A program made the translations under genes and the position numbers. DNA of 64,000 bases, from contig CM055097.1 of NCBI GenBank assembly GCA_029204225.1, positions 36,005,446 through 36,069,445 of the forward strand, read 5' to 3'. Position 1 is the stretch's first letter. Each line of letters begins with the position of its first letter. A model generated the notes under the pieces. It was given only the letters and a program-made list of their open reading frames with translations. It was not told the DNA's origin and did not search any database. Positions 44,660 to 56,929 of this stretch are shown here, one piece after another. This stretch comes from Diphasiastrum complanatum. Lineage: Eukaryota; Streptophyta; Lycopodiopsida; Lycopodiales; Lycopodiaceae.

Positions 44660-46540
44660 TACTTGATTTTACAGCAAGATAACATCCATCCACTTGCATA
44701 GCACCATCTACACAAGAAGATCCTCCAAAAGATGTTCCACTCTTCATAAGAGATTGATACTCAAAATCCATTGCTTGGATCCACTCCTCTTCTTTCCTTG
44801 CTTGAAATATACTTGTAGGCTCATCCAAAGAGGTTAGGAAAACAACATAATCTCCAAAAACTACTTGCTTACCCTTTTGATCATATGTGAGCCTTGAAGG
44901 TACTTGTCTTTCTCTTGATGTTCTCCTTGGCTTTTGACTTGATGAAGGTCCATCATCATCACCATCCAAAGTAGGATCCTTCTCATCAACATGAAGAATG
45001 TTAGATCCATCCACTCTACTATCAATCATGCTTGAAGAAACCTTTGGAATGTTCCCCTCATCAAAAATGACATCTCTACCAACAATCACTTTGTTAGTAG
45101 AAGGAATGTAAACCTTGTAGGCTTTACTCACCTCACTATATCCAACAAAAATACCTCTTCTTGAAGATGGATCCTCCTTGGTCCTATCATCAAGAGTAAT
45201 GTTGACATAGCATGTGCATCCAAAGGGTCTTAAAAAGCTGACACTCGACCTCCTCTTGAATAGCATCTCAAAAGGTGTCCTTCCATCCAAAATAGCACTC
45301 GACCACCTATTGCACAAGAAATTGGCACACAACAAAGCTTGATCCCAAAATGGTTTGTCAAGATTAGCACTCAACCTCATAGCTTTAGCACTTTCACATA
45401 AAGTCCTATTCTTCCTTTCAACCACTCCATTTTGTTGTGGGGTCCTTGATGTTGTATACTCCCTCTTGATCCCATGCTCATCACAAAAGTCCTTGAACTT
45501 GTTAGATATGTACTCAGCACCATTGTCACCTCTCAAGCACTTGATCTTTGTGGAAAATTGGTTCTCCCTTGCATTCTTGAACTTGACAAAGACATCATAC
45601 ACTTCATCCTTGTTCTTTAGTAGATAGATCCAACAGAATCTACTAAAATCATCAATGAATGTTACATACATCTTAGCTCCACTATTGCTAATTGTAGTAA
45701 ATCCATGAATATCCGAATGTACAAGTTGAAAAGGCTTTGTAGATCTAGAAATAGATCTAGTATAAGGTATTCTATGTGACTTAGACAAAGCAAAGACTCA
45801 CAAACATGCTTGACATCACTTAAGGAACTTGGAAGACCAATCACAACCTTCTTCCTTGCCATTACCTCCAATGACTTGAAGTTGAGGTGTCTCATCCTTT
45901 TGTGCCAAACCTCTTGAATAGAAATTTGCTCCCTTGCAACACATCCAACTTGGTTAGCAGTAACACAAGCATCTAGTTTGAACAACTTCCCTTGCCTTTT
46001 ACCATTTCCAATCAAGACATCCTTCCTTTTGATCAAACAAGCATCTCCATTAAACTCTACCTTGAGGCCTTTACTTAGCATTTGACTCACACTAAGCAAA
46101 TTCTTGGTAATAGATGGAATAAACAAGACATCCTCCAAATGAACATTCCTATTTGTAGAGAGAGAAATAGGAATTGTGCCAATCCCTTTGATTGCACACT
46201 CACCACCATTGGCCGTGTAGATCACCCTCTTCTCATCTCCATATGCCAACAAAGAAGTGAAGTACTCTTTGTGAAAGGTCATGTGTGAACCTTCTCCACT
46301 ATCAATCCACCAAGGATCCAGATCTCCATCATTAGCAAGCATACATGAAGACATCACAAAAGCATCATCATTTTCATCTTGAACATCCAAACCATCCTCA
46401 TCAAGAGTAAGATTACCTTGCTTGTCTTCTTGATCTCTCTTCTTCTTGTACCACTTACTTGCAAAGTGTCCTTTGATGCCACAATAGAAGCACTTGAGCT
46501 TTGATCTATCCTTTTTTTGCCACTTGAAGAAGCATCCACT
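44634..46540 (-). pseudogene. copia C gag knuckle, protease, integrase
   Basis: From the right: knuckle CFYCGIKGHFASKW (last Cys changed to Trp), protease WWIDSGEGSHMT, GAG-pre-integrase with WHKRMRHLN (usual WHxRLGH), a frameshift near 45790-45840, then integrase with VHSDIHGF, LRGDNGAEY and TPQQNGVVERKNRT, so the D-D-E set is present, then RPFGCTCYVN, FVGYSEVSKAYK and the RT entry EEEWIQAMDFEYQS before rearranged sequence. The integrase part has 380 open codons, the longest intact copia domain in the window. Confidence 0.9.
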
Positions 46541-47063
46541 ATTAGAACTTGATCAAACTTGAATGAGATAAAAATTTACTATTGTTGTCTATACGAAACT
46601 AGCAAGCTACTGTATTTCACATGTGTGGATCCAAAAATAACAAATATAGATCATTCTACACATAGAATTGCAAGCAATCACCAAGATAGTGCACCAATGG
46701 ATAGTAGAACCCAAGAGAACCATGTATAAGCATGAAATGAGATATAGAAGAGAGAAGATAGCTCTCTCCATGAGTTACGTCCTTTTATAGTAGGTGCAAA
46801 CCCTATTTGGCCACTTGGCTTTCCCACCAAAATGCTAACCCTACTAATTTTGGGTCTAGATTCAATGTACCCAATTATTCAAATTTGAATCTACTCAAAC
46901 TCTCATTCTAACTTTCCCACACTTTTAAAAAGTGTTTACTCAAATGAAATTTAGACTAATGAACTTTGAAAAGTCAACCTATGAGTATAAAACAAGTTTT
47001 GGCCTCAATATGCCAAATATGGAAATATAGCAAAATGTGATAAAACTAGTTGAATCTTTCACA
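46539..47063 (-). repeat. 5' LTR of copia C, truncated
   Basis: Aligns with 42259-42745. The palindrome at 42338 reads CACATGTGTG here (46617). Confidence 0.88.
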
Positions 47064-47068
47064 ATTTG

Positions 47069-47580
47069 TATGTCATCTTTGCCCTTTTCTTCTATCATAT
47101 ATTAATCCAAAAACAAGAAGGGAAATCTAATCCACAAACAGGAAAGTGAGAAACTAATCCACCACTAACATCCACAACCACACACAAAGAGATGGAAGGA
47201 CAAGGTCATTAATGCATCACTCAAGAAACAAGAATGATCAAGGAGCTCAAGGATGCATCAAACTCATGGAAGCTCTTCTCATTGAAGCATGGAGTAGATA
47301 CATTACACAAAAAGCTCCCTTCTACAAAGGGAAAGCCTCTTAAATAAGCAAGAGAGCTCTTGCAAAGGATTGAAAGATCAAGTGCATGCAAAAGGAAAAG
47401 CAAAGATTGCAAAACAATGGAGATACAATAGTAAAGATAAATTCACATTTATTTTGGTTCGTTTGATATTTAGTTGACAACGTAATGTATTATCTATTGA
47501 GGCATTGTATTGTGGTTTCCATTACTTTCTATTGTGCATTCTAGCATGCAAATCATGTGCTAAAATAGATACATTGCATT
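47069..47580. other. No gene seen
   Basis: Mixed AT-rich DNA between copia C and copia D; no LTR end or exon recognised. Confidence 0.45.
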
Positions 47581-48400
47581 GAATTCGTTGGAATGATGAA
47601 AAGCTTGAATTCAATCCTGAACCGGAATTTGGTCCAGACTACATGTTGCTCTTCTTGTCAGCAGAGCCTGACTTTGTAGATCTCTTAGATCTAAACTTTT
47701 GATTTTTTGAGTACAGAGCTTGAGGATCCGATCCTGAACTTGAGGAGGATGCTGATCTTCTGATCTCCTCTTGTAGGTGCAGCAAAATTACTCTTGATCG
47801 AGTGAGGTGCTCCTGGGTAGAAATTTCCATTACCCAATTTTCGTAGGCTTCAAGTAAACTCGATAATAGAGACATGAGAGCATCAAAATCTTCTATGGCT
47901 GAGCTAGTTGCAGTCATCTACACTGTAAGATTTTTGAACGTGTTCAGATGACTCGAAACACTATCTCTATTAGACATTCTGAGAGTGAAGAATTTCTTCT
48001 TCAGATGAAGCTTGGAAGTAACGTCTTTGATGTCAGAGAGAGTTGCTAGAATGTCCCATGCATCCTTAGCAGTCTAAGCAACACGTATGTGGCTGATCTG
48101 AGTATCCTTGATGTTGAGATTGATCATGGCAAATGCTTTGCCATCTCTCAGTCTCCACTTGGTGATGGTGGCTGGATCACCTTCTGGTTTGAGCTCTATG
48201 CCATCAACGATGTCCCACAGTTCTTTGGCTAGAAGTATAACCTTCATCTTGAATTTCCAATATGGTAGTTATCTCCATCTAGTTTGTCAATGAGAGATGA
48301 ACTAGATGATGGACCCATTCTGGTTGAATGAGATCGTTGGAAGAACAACAATTGTCAGAATACTGTTGGCTGCACGTTTGCTAGAAGACATCATGATAGA
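47580..48400 (-). pseudogene. copia D gag (UBN2 type)
   Basis: Minus strand from about 48390: MSSSKRAANSILTIVVLPT, then LIDKLDGDNYHI, KVILLAKELWDIVDGIEL, RDGKAFAMINLNIKD, TAKDAWDILATLSDI and VTSKLHLKKKFFTLRMS, the classic copia gag order, then LLEAYENWVMEIS and a basic tail ending in KSGSADKKSNM. In-frame TAG codons interrupt it (HIRVA-stop; NLTV-stop). No knuckle, protease or pol follows to the left. Confidence 0.85.
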
Positions 48401-48445
48401 AACAAAATTGATAATCCGCAGTAGAAATGCAGATTACTGAAATGC

Positions 48446-48459
48446 CCTCTCTGATACCA
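48446..48459 (-). other. Primer-binding site, copia D
   Basis: Minus strand TGGTATCAGAGAGG directly after the LTR end ACGACA. Confidence 0.85.
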
Positions 48460-49418
48460 TGTCGTAAAACATGGGGATGACCGACAACGAAAGCTTGAGG
48501 CTTTGAGCGTAGTCATGTAGGAACGAAAACACAACACAATAGTTAGCAGCAAAAATATTCAAGTAGAATGATTCATATAGATTGAGCAAATGAACAACGC
48601 AGTAGTGAGACAAAAATTGCACTCTGATTAATATCACCAGTGAATACAATGGCTTGAAGTAATAACTTCAACTTGCTGAGCATGATAATGCTAGCTACAG
48701 ATAATTCTGATTGAATAAAAACTTGATTAACACTTACATAACTTGATTCAACTAGTATATATATTTACAAGTGTCGAGAGACAAATATCTTATAAGTCTT
48801 AACTATCATTTACTCCAGTTTTGCATATGTACAAAGTTTGGTAACCGGCCTTAGAATATTTGTTTGTCCAGTTGTTTTACAGTTGATGATAAGTTGGTGA
48901 CGTCGGTCTGCCAATGTAGCAAAAACGTGAAAACCTCGAAAATGTGAAGGTGCCCTTAGACTATAGGTATGTAAATCCCGAAGGCGCTTTTAGAGTGAAG
49001 ACAACGAAAAAGACGAAGGTGCCTTGAAAATGGTTTTCAAGGCATCCTGGCCACTCTGTCGCTTTTTTTGCGAAGGGACAAAAAAGGCGAAAAAGATGAA
49101 GGTGCTTTAAAAATGGTTTCTAAGGCACTCTAGCCACTTGGCCACTGTGTCGCATTTTCTGCGAAGTTGTGAAAAAGGCAAAAAAGGAGAAGGTGTCTTA
49201 AAATGATTTCTAAGGCATTCTGGCCACTTGGCTCTTGTGTCGCACTTTTCGCAAAGTTGCAAAAGAGACGAAAAAGGAGAAGGTATCTTAAAAATGTTTA
49301 AGGCACAAGAAATCTCAAAGAAAAATTGTGAAGGCCCGAAAACATGTTGTCGGCCTTCGGTTTTCAAGATGTCCATTACTTGAAAGATTTGTTTAAGGTT
49401 GAGCTTAAAAATCTAACA
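48460..49418 (-). repeat. 5' LTR of copia D with ~85-bp repeated units
   Basis: Plus strand TGTCGTAAAAC...ATCTAACA. TATA-like TAGTATATATATTTAC near 48755. The right third (49005-49300) holds four imperfect 83-91-bp units starting near 49005, 49088, 49178 and 49269, each with a (C/G)GAAAAAG...GAAGGTG(C/T)CTT word and AAGGCA(T/C)(C/T)CTGGCCAC followed by GTCGC. In LTR sense this is U3, where enhancer repeats lie. The right end was chosen by inverted-end similarity. Confidence 0.65.
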
Positions 49419-49959
49419 GGTTCAACTCTCGCAAGAGATGATCTCTTGCACAACTTGCTCCATATAATGGATTTTCAAGATCAGACCATGTAGGCAAGCT
49501 AATTTCATTACTATGAATCCATTTATGCCCTCTACGAAGGTTGGTTTGTTGATTTTGATGCTCTGCGAAGGTTCCAAAAATTTTGCTTTTCTGAACCCTC
49601 GCAGACACTCAAATTTAATGATTTTTCCATCAGTAACTCTCGCAGAGATTTTCATAGACACATCTAAGTCAAATTTGGTGACTGTCAAAGTTTCAAGAGC
49701 TAACTCCCAAGGGATCTCAAAAAAACATGGAAAAAACATTCTTTCTCAGTGTTTTTTGATGAGATCTTGAGATTCTTTGATCCTTAACTCTTGCATACTA
49801 GTATACTATTGCATCCAAGTCAGATCTGACTATCGAGAGTTCTTTGGGACTTCTGATGTGATGCAAAAAATTTGCGCCCAGAAAATGCAAATTCTAGCTC
49901 AAACTCTGGTGACAAACTGATACAAATCTCGAACAATTCATGAACAATTTTGCAAAACT
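49419..49959. other. Unassigned, spaced CTCTCGCAGAG-like motifs
   Basis: Variants of CTCTCGCAGAG occur near 49428, 49527, 49560, 49600 and 49636. Open frames exist on both strands but none is recognised. Confidence 0.35.
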
Positions 49960-50165
49960 CGATACCATATCTTTGAGAAAATCCCTTCGCTACAAGTCTT
50001 GCCTTATATTTTGAGACATCTCCATCTGGTCCATACTTTAGCTTGTATACCCATTTGCATTTTACAACCTTTCGCTTATCTGGTAATGGCTGCAATGTCC
50101 ATACCTAGTTTTTCCTCATGGATTCCATCTCCTTGTTCATGGCGAACTGTCTAGCGAAATACCTA
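49960..50165 (-). pseudogene. copia RT amino-terminal fragment
   Basis: Minus strand FAMNKEMESMRKN-stop-VWTLQPLPDKRKVVKCKWVYKL, then KARLVAKGFSQRYGIEF, the entry of copia RT. It is cut at both ends. Confidence 0.85.
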
Positions 50166-50592
50166 GACCCGACGGTTGGCAAAAATACCACCGCTTATCA
50201 AACAAATCGGTGTGTATAACTTGCACCCACGAGCACATCATAGGCAATAAATCAGTTTCAAGCCCATGTAAGATTTTTACAACCTGTAAGTCGAATTCAA
50301 TGGGGAAAGAGACATTAGCAAGATCCTAATACGAATTAGTGATCAGAAGTTTTATGGAACCGTAACTCTAGAAAGCTAGTGAATCATTACACCAAAATTG
50401 ACAGCACCCCCTCCTTGCAACCGTATCTTTGAGAGCCTGAAAAACCCTCATCGATTGGGGAGCACGGGGCAATAGAGAAGGCCATCAGGGTTGGAAGTGG
50501 CAAATCCTCTATTGCTCATGTAGGGGTGGGGCCCCTTGGCCCTTTTAGGATGTTTTGGTTGGACCAACCCCCTGTCAAAATTGGCCCTAACA

Positions 50593-50760
50593 TTGGTGCG
50601 TCTGTCGGGAGGAATTTGATAATGGGCTATTGTTTGAAGGGCGATTATGTAGGACCATGTACTATACGGATTAGCCATTTGTGGGTTGCTTATGTTATTT
50701 GACCCGCCAGACTCTTAACATTGGTGCGTCTGCCGGGAGTGATTTGATAAGAGAGTATTG
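50593..50760 (+). repeat. Duplicated PBS region (~127-bp tandem)
   Basis: TTGGTGCGTCTGTCGGGAGG at 50593 recurs as TTGGTGCGTCTGCCGGGAGT near 50720, each preceded by AACA and followed by AATTTGATAA/TGATTTGATAA and TATTGTTTGAA. The type is Tat/Ogre-like (TTGGCGCCGTCTG...). Confidence 0.75.
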
Positions 50761-51194
50761 TTTGAAAAATGATGGCCTAAAATGAAGATGTATTAGAAAT
50801 TTGCTGGTTGAATGAGTGTATTGTCAAGACCATCAACCTTGGTATTGAATGTCGAGGTGGTTAACATCACACAATGATGTGTGCTAGTCCTACAAATGAA
50901 TTGTCAGGGGCATTCTTTGAGTTGATGATTGAATACCACCTGTGTTAGATGATCCATTACTATGAGAAACTGATAGTGAGGATTATAGATGTGGTATTGA
51001 TCTAGAACGATTATGGTTGGCATCCTACGGGCCCAACAAATTTATAGGCAATAGCTCCTAACCAGATGAGGACCCTATGCCTACGATCAATCGACTTCTT
51101 CACCTAGCTAGGGGTACTCTTACGTGGGTACCTATCTAGGGAAGGCTATTCAGCGAACCCTAATGAAAATGTTAAGATTGAGCGTCACAAATTA

Positions 51195-51479
51195 GTGGAG
51201 ATGGTCAAACAACATTTGAGAGATATGCATGCAACATTGTTAGCTTTGACTCTAGATGTGAGACGACTTCGGAATCAACAAGAGTTGATCAGTCACCACT
51301 ATGCCCATCAGTCCATACCATTGTGTCGGTATTGCCAAGAAGATCATGCCGCTAATGATTGTTGGAATACAATATGTGGATACTACAATAGGGTAGGCCA
51401 TCTAAATGGAACTTGTCGAATTCAGAAGAAAGATGAGAAGCGTAGGGGGAAACTAGTCCAAAGAGTTCCGAAGCGATAA
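51195..51479 (+). pseudogene. Knuckle-containing gag segment of the Ty3-type element
   Basis: MEMVKQHLRDMHATLLALTL then CRYCQEDHAANDC (CX2CX3HX4C, 51324-51362) and CGYYNRVGHLNGTC (second Cys lost). It lies upstream of the capsid domain, the reverse of the usual gag order. Ends at TAA 51477-51479. Confidence 0.6.
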
Positions 51480-51657
51480 ACACCCGTACAAATTGGTTTG
51501 CTAGAGCATAAAATAGGATATGATTAGAGACAAGACATCTTGAAAGCTACTAGACGGAGCCGTAAAGGTAGATAGAGATCCAACGACGATCATTTGAACT
51601 TACAATTACACTTGTTGTTCAAAATATACCACAAACGATTATCACATAGGAAGAGCC

Positions 51658-53033
51658 ATGGATGAGGGCCTACTATATGAGCATTTTGGATACATAGGTG
51701 TAGAAACTGCGTACCCAACACCTAGTAGAACAAATTCCACCTACAGGAGTTTCAAATATTGGTTGTTCGGCTTTGTAGGGGATAGGGCAATAATCAAAAG
51801 GCTACATATGCCAACCCTTGCATGTAGAAATAATTGCAACGGAGAGAATAGTGACGGAAACCTGGCGCTTGTGGGCCATGAATCTAGAATGCCAGATTAT
51901 GCTGAGAGAGAAAGGATATTGAGTACCCCCTTGAGCCATAACATATATGATCCCCTCCTTGATGGGATAGACCAATCCACTAGTGTGACTAGTAAGCCAT
52001 CAACAAATGGGTGGAGTGAACTATCTTTTGACCAACTAAGTACATCACTTGATGTTGACCAAACGTCCATGAATGATGGAGGCACAAGCCCATATCAACC
52101 CATCAACGATGATAAGAGCTTAGGATCTTCTGACAATATAGTAGAGGAGTACCCACAGGAGGCGTCCCATGAAACTACCAGCTTGTATTTTGCAGATCTT
52201 ATGCACGATACTGAGATGCCTGCTCTAGAATTAGAGGAGCGGAAAATTCTCTATGAGCACGATAGGTCGATAGAGACACCTGAAGTAATTATCGAAAAAG
52301 GACTTGCTAGTGCCATAGATGCATTCTTAGAGTTCTTGAACAGAATGAGGGTGAAAGGAAGGACCATACACCATCAGAACTAGATGTGATCGAAGAAAAG
52401 CATGTCATATTAGAGGACCTTTTGATCGAATCTCAACTAGAGTCACATCTAGTTGAAGGACCGCAACTAGATCTAGATGGATTCTCATTCATCGAACTAG
52501 ACTTGGCTTTACAAGTTTTGATGCAAGAGGCCAGCCTATTGCCTAGAGAACCAAGTCTAGCCACAAATAGCAGGAGTTTAGTAGGAGATTCACCTCTCTA
52601 GCTCCCAAAAGTCATTAAAACCCAAGAGCAGTCACCACAAGAACACACAATGCCAAATCTTCTTGAGGATCAAGACAATAGTAATGTCGATCTACAAATA
52701 GCAATAGCACTCTCACTGCAAGAGTGGGAAACACCTTCAGATATTCACATAGATGACATCCAATCAGAAATAGAATTAGGAGAGTGCTCAACTCGATATG
52801 ACAATGAAGGTGAGATATCTAATCCAGTTGAGAGTTTTAGTGATGAATCTGAGTGGGAGACCATATCTAAAGATGGAATTGAACCAAAGCCCAATGAGGT
52901 GGTGGATGATGAAGCAAAAAGTGACAAAGAGATGATGGATGATGACATACTATCAAAACAGGAACCGATGGTAGAAATTAAAGTTGAGCTAGACATGGCC
53001 TCGAGGATCACACTAACCAGAACACGGAAGTAG
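51658..53033 (+). pseudogene. Acidic Ser/Glu-rich region of the Ty3-type element
   Basis: Frames 51658-52383, 52386-52601 and 52650-53033 are low-complexity acidic protein (SFSDESEWETISKDG; DDEAKSDKEMMDDDIL), separated by single stops. No domain recognised. Similar in character to the second frame of the LARD-like element at 11.7 kb, though I see no direct sequence match. Confidence 0.4.
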
Positions 53034-53068
53034 AAATTTTAGCTGAATATGACCATCGACAACTGACT

Positions 53069-54832
53069 GTGCAAACACCTAGCCCTCTATTTATCGCACC
53101 ATTGACACGAAGGGTCACTCAACCAATAGTTATTCCTGATGATATCGGAAGGACACCAAGAATAGTAGGCTCCCTAGCTCAGTTTCACGGAAGAACTGAT
53201 GAAGATGCCCATAGACATATCCAGGAATTTGACACGCTGATGTTCACCAACACTGTCATAAATCCAATGCATAGAATAATGTTGTTTTCCACAACTCTAG
53301 TAGGAGAAGCTAGACGATGGTACTAAAATTTACCACCTTGGAGAAACTGTTACAACTGTTTATAGCAGAGTTTGGACTCAAATACAATGTTGATAGCTTG
53401 ATGTTTGCTTTGACTACGATACAACAAGAACCAAGAGAATCAGTACGCCTATATGTTAAATGACTCAAGGAGCTTGTTTTCCAATTGAACAAAGGGCTAG
53501 CAACTGAGGTATCATCTCAATTAGCACTCACCTTTTTCATTGAGGGTCCTACAACCAGCTATCCAGCTAGAAGTATGCCAATCTGGGGTTACATCATTTG
53601 AAGAAGCAGTGTCTAGAGCCTGAACCATAGAAGGTGACTTTATTGCTATGAATGAATGCCAAACCATCTTAGCCATGATGAAAACTGTAAATCATACAGT
53701 ATCATTGAAAGGGGACACCAAGCCAATACAATGTGGTAAATCACCACTTAATAGTCCCACTTTTGTAGGAGGTGCTGCACCTGCACATCCCAAGACCTTT
53801 TGCAGATATTGTAGGGAGTGTGGCCATTCAGAGGATGAATGTTCGTCACAAGAGAATGGTTTCAATACTAGAAATCAAAGGCAAAACTGGATAGGCCATG
53901 GTGTCATGGATGACGAACTACTTAGAACCTACCAAACTTGGAGTCAACCACAAATAGATTGTAGAGTGACCTCTAAGGGTGATGTGACTAGAATGGAAGG
54001 ACAGAAGCCCTCGATAAACTTGGCAGAAACACTCATAGAGAAGAAACGACTGAGGGAAATCCAAGGTAGGGTATGGACAGACATCTTTAATGAAGATTGT
54101 GAGGGAGCAAGTAAGCGGCTGGTAGACTCCAAAGACACTAAACCTAGGGATGGGTCATCCTCAATAGCTACTGTTGGAATAGAAGAACATATACCCTTGA
54201 TTGAAAGATGTATAGATGAAGAAACAACCTCCTTAGAAGTTAGTATGAGGCCATTCCCCTTGGAATCGAGACAAACCAGAGGGATTATACTTCAAAGGAA
54301 ACCTATCAAGACTAGATCATTCCTTAGGATAATACAAACTAGGATTCGGGAATGCAATCTTGCAAAGAAATTAGTTTTGGGTGACAAGTATGGATCTACA
54401 AGCATACAAAGCCATGGACATCAGATACAAGGGGTTGGATTAGATTTTCAAGGTTATGGGCTAGCCAATCATACAAACCTACAGACTAACGGGTTTAATG
54501 TAATTTCTCAAGATAGACAAGACAAGACCAATGACAAAAGACCCCCACACCACTCAATAGAAACATTCATCCCTGAGGTGACTAGGGCGAGAGTACTGTC
54601 GATAACCCAGAGCGAGTTACGAACAGACCCACCTAGGAAAGAGTGGATGAAAGGGTGTGATCGGCAGGTGAGTCTTGGAAAGTCCACTAAGTCTGAGAAG
54701 CTGATATCGTTTGCATCTGTTGTTAACCCACATGACCAAACTGTACCTCCCGACAAGGACAATAAAGGCAACTTAGACTATGCAGAAGTACAGGAGATAG
54801 TATGGATAGCCCCATTACCCCCCTTAAACTAG
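53069..54832 (+). pseudogene. Ty3-type gag capsid domain and CCHC knuckle
   Basis: LAQFHGRTDEDAHRHIQEFD, VINPMHRIMLFSTTLVGEARRWY-stop-NLPP is the retrotransposon gag domain (PF03732 type). Stops and shifts interrupt 53324-53647, then EAVSRA, a CCHC knuckle CRYCRECGHSEDEC (about 53806-53847) and a 394-codon frame (53648-54832) with a long region that I cannot assign. A shorter frame to 55254 ends before the non-coding 3' part. No DTG/DSG protease follows the knuckle. Confidence 0.75.
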
Positions 54833-55756
54833 ATCCATAGGTTGTTGTGTAACGAAGCAATAAAACGATAAGAATCATGAACCCCCACTTGATGCATTTG
54901 ATCAAGAATCATTTGATATCCAACGTTTTTTTGAATATCAAGAAACGACAATAGATGACCACATGGTGGTAAACCTTGATAATTTTATCCAGGATAGTAC
55001 TGGAACACCATATGACCCGTTCTTTTGGGACAGAGAACTACCCAGCTACATTAGTAATGAAAAAATCTGAGCATGAAAAAAACGTGGTGCTAGGATATTT
55101 CCTTGAACCAAATGATGACCTAGATCTATTGGCCACCTATCATATACACGAACAGCCGAATATGCCAAAGAGAAATAGGACAAGAAACACTGAAGTGCAA
55201 GTTAGGGTTAAAATGCATGATGAATACCCAGACAACAAGGTGGATGCTGGATAGATGCGGTAAGGTGATAATAGTACACTCTTATCCCTGATTTCACATG
55301 GGAGAGTCGAGGGGTGGTAAGTTTGACTTTACTTTGCCAATTTGGTTTCTTTATTTGTTGGTCAACGTTCTATCTTGCTTTAAAATACCACTAGAAAAAC
55401 AAAAAAAAAAATTGTTTCAATGTATAAATATGGGAGTCATTGTTACTACATGTGAGATCCACACACACTGAAAACTGACACAGTGTGCTTGGTCATTTGA
55501 TTGCAAGACTGCCTCATGCATCCATACCCCTGCATTCTGCATATACTCTGAGCTGCATAGGGCATTACGTATTTTCTCCTATGGGCATAAATGATTAGGC
55601 AGCTGTTGAAGACATCCTACCAACTCACTGTGGTTAGCATCACCTAGCAAGGGTGCTGAGCTCACTTTACTTTATCCACCACCAGAAGCTGGTCTGCGAA
55701 ACCAGAGACTCTGGGTCCGCCATATGGGGACCATACTACCTAGTGGTAGTCGCCAA

Positions 55757-56918
55757 TGTTAGCCAATATTTTCGCACAAAAAATCGGGCTAATATTGAAG
55801 ATTAAGTTTGCAATAATTGAAAAAATTGGCCTGTAAAACCCGGTTATTAGAGAAAAATTGGCACAAATTTGCCTTAGACCCAGCCCGTCCCTAAAGTGGC
55901 TAGACACAGTTTAAAAGTAAGAAATTGACTTTTCAAAAAAATCGTTAAAAATATTTTGTGGTCAAGTTTTGTAAGACCGAGCCAAAAGTGCCGGTCCACC
56001 TAGAATTGGGTCACAGCCCACCCTAAATGAGGCTAGAGAAAATTTTGCGGCCTTAGAAATGGCCGGTAAATATTTTACGGCTTTTAAAAAAAATGGCCAG
56101 TTGTAAAGAATAGCCGGTATGACCGTGCTAAAATCTCACCATGTACTGAGTCCATTTTTACTAGTATATGATCACTCAGTGTATTTTTCAGGGAAACCGT
56201 GTTGTCGTGGGAGGCCTAGTCATGAATGCCGAAAAAGTCAACCACAGAAGAAAAAACCGAGAAAGAAAAGTTTTGGGTTAAAACGGGACCGAGAAATACG
56301 GATTCAGTGTCAAGGAGTCACAAAAACCCTAACGACAAAGTTTGGGCAATTTATGGGCAATTAACGAAATATGCGGGCCAAGTAGTTATTCAACAGACCA
56401 AAAACCCAGACAAATGAGCAGTAGGCGCACGGCCCTTGAAAAATCGAAGAAAGGCCAAAAACATAGGTACCCAAAGAAAAACGAAGGCCGCCTACTAATA
56501 ATAGGGGTTGGAAAAGGGCCTCACCCCAAATTTGGATAATAAATGCCAAAACACCTTGGAAGCTATAGAAATTGGGAGGTACACCCACTAGCCATTGACA
56601 TTTTGGGCTTCTAGGGTGTACAAAAGGGGAAACTTGAATGGCCTCCCTAGCCTTTGACAAAAATGACATCTTGGCTAGTTTTGGAAGAGGGCCTTGAATG
56701 CACCACTCCCCCACTCTCTTATGGAGGCCACTAGGTGTACTATCAAATGAGTTGGGGACAGATGGCAAAGAGGGCTTGAAGGGCATGAAGAATGGCAAGG
56801 TGGCATTGTGAAGGGGATGCATTGGATTTTCCTATAAGAAGGAGCCAAGAGGTGGGGCCACTTGACCCTTTTAGGACGTTTTGGCTGGACCAACCCCCTG
56901 CCAAAATTGGCCCTAACA
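55757..56918 (+). repeat. 3' LTR of the gag-only Ty3-type element
   Basis: TGTTAGCCAATATTTTC...AAAATTGGCCCTAACA (1162 bp), with inverted ends TGTTAG/CTAACA. No good polypurine tract precedes it. 55255-55756 upstream is non-coding. Confidence 0.65.
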
Positions 56919-56929
56919 CTAAACTTGGC

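Larger units (their letters stand above)
42134..47063 (-). mobile_element. Ty1/copia element, minus strand, with target duplication (copia C)
   Basis: Left LTR 42134-42745 begins TGTGAAAGATT and ends AATCTTTCACA, an 11-bp perfect inverted repeat. The right LTR (about 46539-47063) ends the same way but has lost its first ~125 bp. Flanking ATTTG at 42129-42133 and 47064-47068 is the target duplication. On the minus strand a polypurine GAAGAGGGAG abuts the 3' (left) LTR. Inside, minus-strand gag knuckle, protease and integrase are recognisable; RT is lost and replaced by other sequence including a plus-strand LTR end with PBS. The deletion joining LTR directly to gag removed PBS and gag start. 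Confidence 0.9.
50515..56918 (+). mobile_element. Gag-only Ty3/gypsy-type element
   Basis: The left LTR end (50515-50592, ...ATTGGCCCTAACA) matches the end of a 1162-bp right LTR (55757-56918). A PBS-like TTGGTGCGTCTGTCGGGA follows directly. The interior has cysteine knuckles, a Ty3 gag capsid domain and a long acidic region but no protease, RT or integrase motif that I can find, so it is non-autonomous or deleted. Most of the 5' LTR upstream of 50515 is not recognisable. Confidence 0.65.

Noticed and set aside
53944-54905. Minus-strand frames in the Ty3-type element
   Set aside because: Opposite a 394-codon plus-strand gag-linked frame; no motif of their own.
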